Assembly (NCBI GenBank): GCA_030035585.1
Contig: CM057469.1
Span: 16,362,501 to 16,426,500, forward strand
Direction: 5' to 3'
Length of the DNA: 64,000 bases
Source: Dugong dugon
Taxonomy: Eukaryota > Chordata > Mammalia > Sirenia > Dugongidae
Position numbers and translations under genes: made by a program. The notes under the pieces are model-generated. The model made no database searches, was not told the origin of the DNA, and saw only the letters and a list, made by a program, of their open reading frames with translations. How positions within the stretch are numbered: the stretch's first letter is position 1; each line of letters begins with the position of its first letter. This document shows positions 56,132-64,000 of the stretch, one piece after another.

Positions 56132-57257
56132 CATGGACCACAGACTAACCCCTGCCCACAAGGAGCGCGCCAAGAAGTGTGCAGACGAGCTGTCTGAGCG
56201 TGGCTGCGATAGACGGCAGGCAGCCTCCTCAATGGCCCCGAACTTCCAGACCAGAAGGGGTGTCCAGGCTGACCAAATCCAGATTGGGGAAAAATCTTTC
56301 AATATTCCTTACAAGTCCTGGCAAAACTACATATACCATATTATTACCATCCCTTCACAATGCCTTCTCCATTTGTGAGATAGTTCCAGTCTCATATAAG
56401 TATTCCCTGATGCAAATGGTCTGGATTTCTTATAATTCATAAACATTTATTTAGAAAATTTATCTACTCCTTATTAGTTTTTTCTTCATAGCAGTTTTAC
56501 CAGCCCACCGTGCTGATATCCGGCAGCCCATCCCCTCCTTCGTTAGCGGATAGTAAAGGCAGCCCATCTGTGCTCACGACCTACTAGCGGTAAGTCTTTG
56601 GCTTGTGGGTTAACCCTGCACTGCCGAGTTCTCTTCTGTATTCTGGGAAGAATACCTACCTTGTGGGGCTTTCCTGAGGATGAAGTCTGTTGTAGTCATA
56701 GACACACAGCACTTACACCGTCCCTGCTACGCGCTTTCTTTCCCTGCTCTAGTGATAACCCCATGCAGCAATCTGAAATGTCACTTTAAACCTTTCCTTT
56801 CAGTCACATCAAGATAGCAAATCTGCTAGGGGAAAAAATACAAATTTTACACGCAGTAAGCAACATGGTAATTCTATGATGACTTTGCAATGAAAAAAAT
56901 CACACATCAAAAAGTGGTCAAAAATTCAAGTTTTGTGACTCCTCCGAAGGCTCCACCTGCTCAGCAAAGCCAGCTAACCTGACTTAGAGAAGGACGTGTT
57001 ACCTGCGTGTGAGGGCACGCTGTCTCCACACAGTGCTGTAGGCTGACCTCACCACAGGATGGCATCACCTTTCCCATGCTCTCAGAGAGTCACACTGATG
57101 CTCATGGCCACCAACGTATGATAAAACGACTGGCAAATATATTTATTAGCCTGGAGTTCTCTAAGCACTAACTAGTTCATTCAAATTGTTTGTTATTCTG
57201 TTTATAAATGGAATGCTCACTAACTGTAGAATGGAAAACACCAAAATCATAAAAACC

Positions 57258-57422
57258 TGAAACCAAACCCGCTGCCATCGAGTTGATTCTGAATCATAGT
57301 GACTGACCCTATAGGACAGAGTAGAACTGCCCTATAGGGTTTCCAAGGAGCAGCTGGTGGATTCCAACTGCCAACCTTTTGGTTAGCAGCCAAGCTTTTA
57401 ACCACTGCGCCACCAGTGCTCC
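57258..57422 (-). repeat. AfroSINE, short subfamily
   Basis: 'gctgccatcgagttgattct', 'cctatagggtttccaaggag' and 'accactgcgccaccagtgct'. Well preserved, with intact box A and B sites. Confidence 0.93.
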
Positions 57423-58489
57423 GAAGAGACCAAAAAAAAAGAAAAAAGAAAAAAGTCACCTGTGAATTCACCAGACACTATCAACAGTTTGATGTGTTGC
57501 CTGACCACCGTTTCTCCCAACGCATTTGTTTTCCAGAGTTGACCATACTGTATCACGCTTTTTTTTCAAAGAGCACAGAACACAAAGCTAACAAGCGTAT
57601 TTTAAAATGCTGTTTAACTGTCTGCCTTGTTTTACTCTTTCAAAAGCACTAAACCTTTTTTAATCACTGGGGGTTCAGGAAACAGTGGTCCATCTTCGGG
57701 TACTATTACAGCAGAGAGGACATCAGAGAGACGTAGCCACATGCTGGCCATACGTTGAAATTTACAGTGTTCCTTGACTTATATCATTCAACGTTAATAT
57801 AAATCTCTTACCTGAATGCTTTATAAGTTTCGGCAAGAGAAAGGCCTAAATGTTTAAACTGTATACTACATATTTCACTGAAAGTCTTCATACCTGATGT
57901 TTAAACATAGAACATCAGGCGAACACTGTTGGCAGACACTCTTTTATCCATATCACCACCCATAGGGACCTCGGCCTTTTGGGTGGCAGTCCAGTTTGCC
58001 CTGGGTATTTACTAAGCACATAGTTCATGACTGTTTCTAGCCTCATTTCTTCATTCATTCAGTATTTCTTATACTGACTGCTGTTATGGCAACACTAAGC
58101 TTCAGGACCTAAAATAAGGACTAACATGTAGTCGGTGCTAAAAAAATAATTTGTTGAATAAATGAATGGATTATGTCTGTAATCACAATTTTCTACTTCA
58201 AGTGTTGGAATTTAGATGGAAATATAATTTATGAATTCATGTAATTTTTAATTTCAAATTATGCTCCTTTCTGTAGAACACACAGTGTTCTAGTTAATAA
58301 TGGTTTGATGTTAAAACTGCGTATGGGTGTGTGTATGTTTTAAAGATACAGAATACATTTTACTTGTATTGTTTGGGTAGAATAATATTATCTGGGAATA
58401 CATGAAGAAACTGGTGGCAATTCTCCAAATAACTTGATGTATATGCTAACTCTTAACAAAAGATGACTGTCTCCTTTCCTATAATATGT

Positions 58490-58650
58490 ATACCAAAATC
58501 CATTGCTGTCGAGTTGATTCCGACCCATAGCGACCCTACAGGCCAGAGTAGAACTGCCCCACAGGGTTTCCAAGGAGTGGCTGGTGGATTCAAACTGCTG
58601 ACATTTCAGTAAGCAGCCATACAGCTCTTAATTACTGCGCCACCAGGGCA
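58490..58650 (-). repeat. AfroSINE, short subfamily
   Basis: 'ttgctgtcgagttgattccg', 'cagggtttccaaggagtggc' and 'ttactgcgccaccagggc'. Confidence 0.93.
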
Positions 58651-60063
58651 CGATAATATGGTATAGGTCAAATGATTTACAGAGTACAATAAAATGAGTA
58701 CAAATGTTGGAGACTTCTGAGGTTACAAAAACCAAGCAATAAACCGATGTGTTCAACTGTAGCTAAACAGTATTTTGAGTTATAACAAAGTAAAAGCCTA
58801 GAACTGGGACCTCAGTTCCCAGGTGTCGTGCAGTTGTGAGGCCCCTGGGGGAAGCTCAGAATCAGATTCATTTTGCAGTGCTGAGTGTTCCTAGGTGTAT
58901 ATGAAACACCTGAGAGAAAGTTATGGCAAGACAGCTAATGGAGGCCAAAGCTAGCAATCAGGAAAACAAGCAATAACACTGCCACAAAAACGTCAATTAC
59001 TGAAGAACCACACAGCCTGAAAGTGGGCTGGCTGGCCTCAAATTCAGCCACCATCATTTTGGTGCATATATAAAGTTTGCAAATGTCCATGTAATTCTCA
59101 GTCTGTTATTTTTTTAAAGCAAATGATTTACCTTTCTTCCCCCTCTAAGAAAATAAAAAAATTTGAAAGTAAAAGTCAATGCTAGCAATTCAACATTCAC
59201 GCATACAGGAGCAGCCCTGAAGGACACGGTGACATGCATACAAGGCAGCAAAAGAAAGCTCAAAAGAGGTGGGTCCATCATTTCAAGCTTGACATTTTTA
59301 GTTACTTTTCTTCTATGAAACTTTAGATACTTTAGTGTTGTCCTTTTCTAGAAAACAAACTTACCCTAGAATAAATGACAAAAATTAGCCTATAAAATAT
59401 ATCATTTGCTTGGTAACAATGAATGTTAAGGCAATAAAGGAATGATATACAGAAGAAATGTTCAAGGCAAAAAATCTAAAAAAAAAAAAAAAAAAAACAT
59501 TCATTCAGCTAACATTATACTTCATTACAAAGTGATATGGAACTTAAGCCTCTGGTCCTTCCCACGTACAAATACGCTTAAAATCAGGGTAAAAATCTCC
59601 ACATACAGGCCAGTGCTCCTATTTATACACGACTAACTTAAGCAACATTTCTATCATCTTTTATATGAAAAGTTCTTGACTGATTAATTTATGCAACACT
59701 TCTCTGAAATCCTCTCCCTGAAATCTGCTACCAAGCAAACGAAGGCTCGTTTTAACTTTTATCATGGTTAATCTTGTCAAATAAGACATTTACATGGCAT
59801 TATAATATAATGTCAATATCAATGATATTAAAAACATTTTAGTTAGAATAATTTTTTTAAACAAACAAAAACATAGTGAACTTCTCACCCTACAGATAAG
59901 TTTCTTATTGGAAAATTACTTCACTACTATATATACAAATGAAAAAATTGATGCTACTATTTCTCTAAGTCAGTGGATACTATGAGAAATGGACTGACAT
60001 GATACAATTCCAATATTTTATTATCTGAGCAATTCTCCCTTGAGGTTAGGATAAGCATATTTC

Positions 60064-60171
60064 TTAATGGGAATATGGCTTTTCAGCTTTAATGGTCACC
60101 AGCTCCCGTCCCATGGCACAGCTGAGTGAGAGGGGCATGAGGCTGGCGAAAGCGGCGGCAGCAGACGCCAT
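60064..60171 (-). other. Unassigned 35-codon ORF in a CpG-rich patch
   Basis: The frame starts MASAAAAFASLMPLSLSCAM and continues GRELVTIKAEKPYSH before TAA. An AATAAA on the same strand lies 42 bases after the stop (60022-60017). The patch is much richer in GC and CpG than the AT-rich intron around it. I do not recognise the protein. It could be a retrocopy piece, a non-coding exon or chance. Confidence 0.3.
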
Positions 60172-63100
60172 GGTCCTTCAGTCTGCAGCACACTTTGATC
60201 TTTTTCTCTCTTTGATTTAGTTTTCTTATCTTGAGTCTCGGTATTAAAGGCATATCAGCAGCTCAAAGATCAGTATACCTTCTTATAATTTTTCCTGTTA
60301 CTAATTAATAGTATCATGGAGATTTCTGAAGCTTTTCACTGCAGATAGAAGATAGGTGGGTAGGCCGTACACACTCTTTAACCTCGCTAAATATAAAAAA
60401 ACTTATCTGAATTGAACTGGTTATAGGGTAATAAGTGATAAAAAAAATTCAGAAATTCTGGGAGCCTGTTATTATTTTTTTAAACAGAATAAAGGGTCAC
60501 TTACGGACTATTTCTTATGATGGTATCTGTAATGGAAAATGCCATGGTGGGAAAAATCTTTCATGAAACAGAGAACAACCTCAAACACCATTTCAAAAAT
60601 AAAACTGAAATCCTCCCCAGTCCTCCATCTTCTTTCTTAAAAGAAGAGAGGGGGGAAAAAAAAATAGCACTCGAGGAAAGAGGAGGAGGAAGCAGAATAT
60701 AAAGAGAGGAGGAAGAGGAAGAGTAGAAATTTGGCAGAAGAGAAACAGGACAAAGGAAAACATTCACAAAATGGCGCCACCTCAGCGATGTTACTTAATT
60801 ACTCATTAAGCCAGGCAATAGGAAATCCGTATGTGGTTAGTAAAAGTTACCACCTGACTCAGCTGTTCATACCCTCAGAGTCATAAAGCTTGGTGTACCA
60901 GGGACAGAACGTAGAGACGGGGAATATTCAGGGTTTATGGAATCAGGAGAGAGAAATTTTTCAGCAGAATTAACAGTCATGTGATAGACGTGCTCAAAGT
61001 TGATCGGAGAGGAGATCAGACTGGAGTGATGAAGAGGGGATGAATAAGGGAAACCCGGCTACCAAAAACAACAGAAAGAAGAAAAAAAGGTAATAAGGTA
61101 ATGAAAATGGATTCACTAGTTACATGTGACATCAGACAACATGCATATAGAAAAAATGAAGTACTGGTACTCTCTTACATCAGAACGGAATCCTTAATGA
61201 AATACTTTTAAGCCTTAGAAAGTTAAACTTAGTAATTCTCTTGCCAGTTATTTAAATAACTGATTTGTAAAAGACCATTCACCTTATAAAACTACTCTCT
61301 TTTATTACTATAGTTAAGTGAGCAAAAACTGGACTTTCAGAGATGCAAGAAGATTTTCAGAGTTTAGTTCAGTATTTTCTTATATGATATAATCAAAATA
61401 TGGCAAAAACCTACCAAAACATTAAGGATAGAAAAAGCAAGTAACAGTTAAAGAAAAGGACAAGTGAGCCTACAACTAGCTTCTAACTAGGTGTGTTTTT
61501 TAAAAACGTTTGTTTCGAAATCTAAAACCATTTAAAGCCATTTTCTGGTATTTATAGACTTGTGATATGTGTTTGCTCTTACTGTTCTTATTTTCCCTTT
61601 AACAAAAACAGTAACATAGGGATATGGGAATTACTGGCTTACCTTTAAGCAGCCCAAGCTTATCACCATTTAGATACCCAAAAGAACACATTTGTTTTTA
61701 CCAAGGAAAAAACCATGCCTTCTTCCCTTCAATGTTCAGGTGTATTTTTTTTTAAAAAATTAAAAATGTTAATACTAAAGTTACAGAAAAACACTTTTAA
61801 AACCAAGAATGCTAGTTCTTCAGATAAAAGAACTTCTTCTGAATACTTGGGAACCACCACTTGGTGCCCAATCACCTTCTCTTAGGGGAATTTTCAAGGT
61901 TTAGTTCTTGAAGAGTAAGTATGTTTCCAGAAAACACCCTCCTATCTTTTCACTAGAGGCAGAGGTTGGATAGCTTGCTGGAGAGCAGACTATATGGGTC
62001 CAGCATGACATTTTTCTTCTCCTGAGTTAAGATGAGCTTGCTTTGTAAACAGGTCTGGTAAATTATCTAGGCTTAAAAGAGAGGCTGCTCTGTAAAACAG
62101 TGTTTTTAATTTAGATATATGAATGGAATCAATACTTTCCAAGGTTGTTTCCAAAAAGAAAATTATTGATGTAAAGGTTGTAACTTTGATTTAAGAAGCA
62201 AAATTACTTCTGAAAGCCTTAAGAGGTCATTGAGCTAGAAATTTTATCTTTATTAATCATTTTAGGGAAAATTAATAAATGATTTAGAAACTTACATGTA
62301 ACTAAAATAACTAACCAAAAAGCTAGAAGAAATGTAATGTGCTAAAAATAAATCTTCTAAGGGTAAAATATTATTTTTGCATTCAACTGGAAAAAAATCT
62401 GTCCTTTATTGCCAGTATCTACTAATGAAAAAAGGTAATAGATAAAAAGTATTCAAGAAAATGAATACAGTCTGTATTTCTATGACATACAGGCCATCTT
62501 ATACTAATTCCTTACATTCTCTTGGCTCACCAAGGCACACGAGAGGTTCACATCTGATAGAGGAGGTAAGGAAAAAAAGAAGACTCTCTTAGCCTTACTA
62601 CCCTGGCCCATCCATATTCCTGAGGCAAACAACCCTATTTTAGGATTATTCTGGTACAAAGGAAACAAACTTCTAAGGGCAGCCAACAAACTCTCTAAGC
62701 TTATAAGTATCTCACAGGAGAGCAATACTGATCTGAGTAAGTTAAAACATAAGAATGTCTGGGGTACATGCTCTTTGCACAGATGACAACACGTGGCTTT
62801 GGTATTTGGAAGCTCTTATATATGTTAATATTAGATGAATTTAATACATTTTCATATTGGGAAATAGTTCATTAAATAAAGATAATTTTATTTCAGTGGC
62901 AAGACCATATTAAAATCTAAGACTATATTATATTAAAATATCACAAACTTTTAAATAAACTGATACATACTCAGGTACAGACATGTACATTATTATTATT
63001 TTTTCTGGACATGCATATTATGTTGTTGTTTACCAATGTGTACTCTGAGACAAGAATGATTCTGGGCACATACCAAGTGATCAAAATGTCTGTTTTTTAA

Positions 63101-64000
63101 GTGATTCAATAAATGTCTAGGGAAAACTCCAGCTTACATCGTCCTTTGCTAGTGAAAAGAAAGAAAGTCACATGAAAATAAATTATGGCTGTGAAGAACA
63201 GCAATTCAGACACACGACGCATACTACATGTACAGTTGGTGAAACAGGTTGTAAAAATGTATATTAACTTCTTATCTCCAGAAATACAAACGTGCTTACA
63301 TGATAAGAAAACAGTAAAGGACTGAAAAGAACATTAGAAACTGATTAAACATGGCTAGGGTAAAAAATCACTTGAGTTAATGCCAAAAAGAACTAACAAG
63401 ATGGCCATGGGCTCACAAAATCAAGTGACAACAAATACGAAAAATCAAGAGGTCTAATCATGTGTTATGGAGTCATTTGAGGGATGAATCTTTGGAAAAT
63501 ACTATCTGAACTTGTTTTGTTTAGTAATAAAGACTAGGTCTTATTTTGGTGGGAGGGTGAGGGAAAAAAAAGAAGAGGCATTTTCATGTAAAATTTCTTG
63601 CAATGGTTGAAATAGACATTTTAGCTTCAGAGTGCATAGCCTTACTATGTATGAATGTCTGAATAAACTCTGAAACATCAGCAAATTGATTTTTCACCTG
63701 ATTGTAGAAGAATACCAAGCAGAGGAACATTTCATTAAATCCTGAAGCTATTTCAATTTAAGAAAAATACTGTAATATGTGGAATATAACAGAATTTCTA
63801 AAAAAAAGTCTATTAAGTCTTCTTGTTACATTATTGGAATATATGAGATGAAAAATGTACCTTTTTGTCCAGCAAAATGAAGCAAATACGAAAGAAATCT
63901 GAACTTTAAAAGGATAATACCTATTTAAAACCTTGGTAACTACTGAAATAATTTTATATCTGTTGATATGTTGCTTTGCAACATATGTATTTGTTTGAAA

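Larger units (their letters stand above)
55400..64000 (-). other. CDC42BPA: CDC42BPA intron (continues beyond the window)
   Basis: AT-rich DNA with few repeats: two AfroSINEs and the exon-like copy listed. A poly(A) run lies near 59480, a GA-rich tract at 60640-60730, and a CpG-rich small ORF at 60064-60171. The last 3 kb (61-64 kb) are AT-rich with nothing recognised; the CRIB exon was looked for and not seen. Confidence 0.75.

Noticed and set aside
55400..64000. CRIB-domain exon of CDC42BPA
   Set aside because: I scanned by eye for the reverse complement of the CRIB core and found none; it is probably beyond the window end.

Overview
The window is nuclear DNA from a placental mammal, most likely a paenungulate afrotherian (elephant, sirenian or hyrax). 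Split genes with GT-AG introns and MIR, L2, MaLR and hAT-Charlie relics show a placental mammal. The many tRNA-derived AfroSINEs, the RTE (BovB-like) LINEs sharing their 3' tail, and the L1/HAL1 copies point to Afrotheria. Many SINEs lack a central segment of about 45 nt, which is the published mark of the paenungulate HSP subfamily; the species is not fixed by the sequence alone.

Two genes face each other. COQ8A (ADCK3) runs on the + strand. All 14 coding exons can be placed from ATG 11077 to stop 44022, and they join in frame into 647 codons, the same length as human COQ8A. It encodes the atypical UbiB-family kinase/ATPase of the inner mitochondrial membrane that supports coenzyme Q synthesis. 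The KxGQ motif, alanine-rich loop, ATP-site lysine and DFG motif are intact. The non-coding first exon is not seen and probably lies before the window, so 1-11067 would be 5' intron or upstream sequence. On the - strand, 47.4-64.0 kb holds the 3' end of CDC42BPA (MRCK-alpha): three last coding exons (135 residues of Ser/Pro-rich tail), a 3' UTR of about 4.5 kb, and part of the intron before them. The two poly(A) ends are about 2.6 kb apart. This tail-to-tail order matches human 1q42.

Region by region: 0-11 kb is repeat-rich non-coding DNA with two RTE fragments; 11-15.5 kb holds COQ8A coding exons 1-3; 15.5-33.4 kb is one large intron filled by L1 pieces, a nearly complete ORF2-lacking HAL1-type element, a second RTE with a perfect target duplication, an old HAL1/L1 and several SINEs; 33.4-44.8 kb holds the other eleven coding exons in GC-rich DNA with small introns and minisatellites; 44.8-47.4 kb is intergenic; 47.4-64 kb is the CDC42BPA tail.

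No new multi-gene system is present. The best leads are a 216-bp near-palindromic hAT-type MITE with an 8-bp target duplication inside an L2, a 68-bp second copy of a CDC42BPA coding exon start 0.7 kb away, a 62-bp minisatellite filling a COQ8A intron, SINE-in-SINE insertions, and an unassigned CpG-rich small ORF in AT-rich intron DNA.
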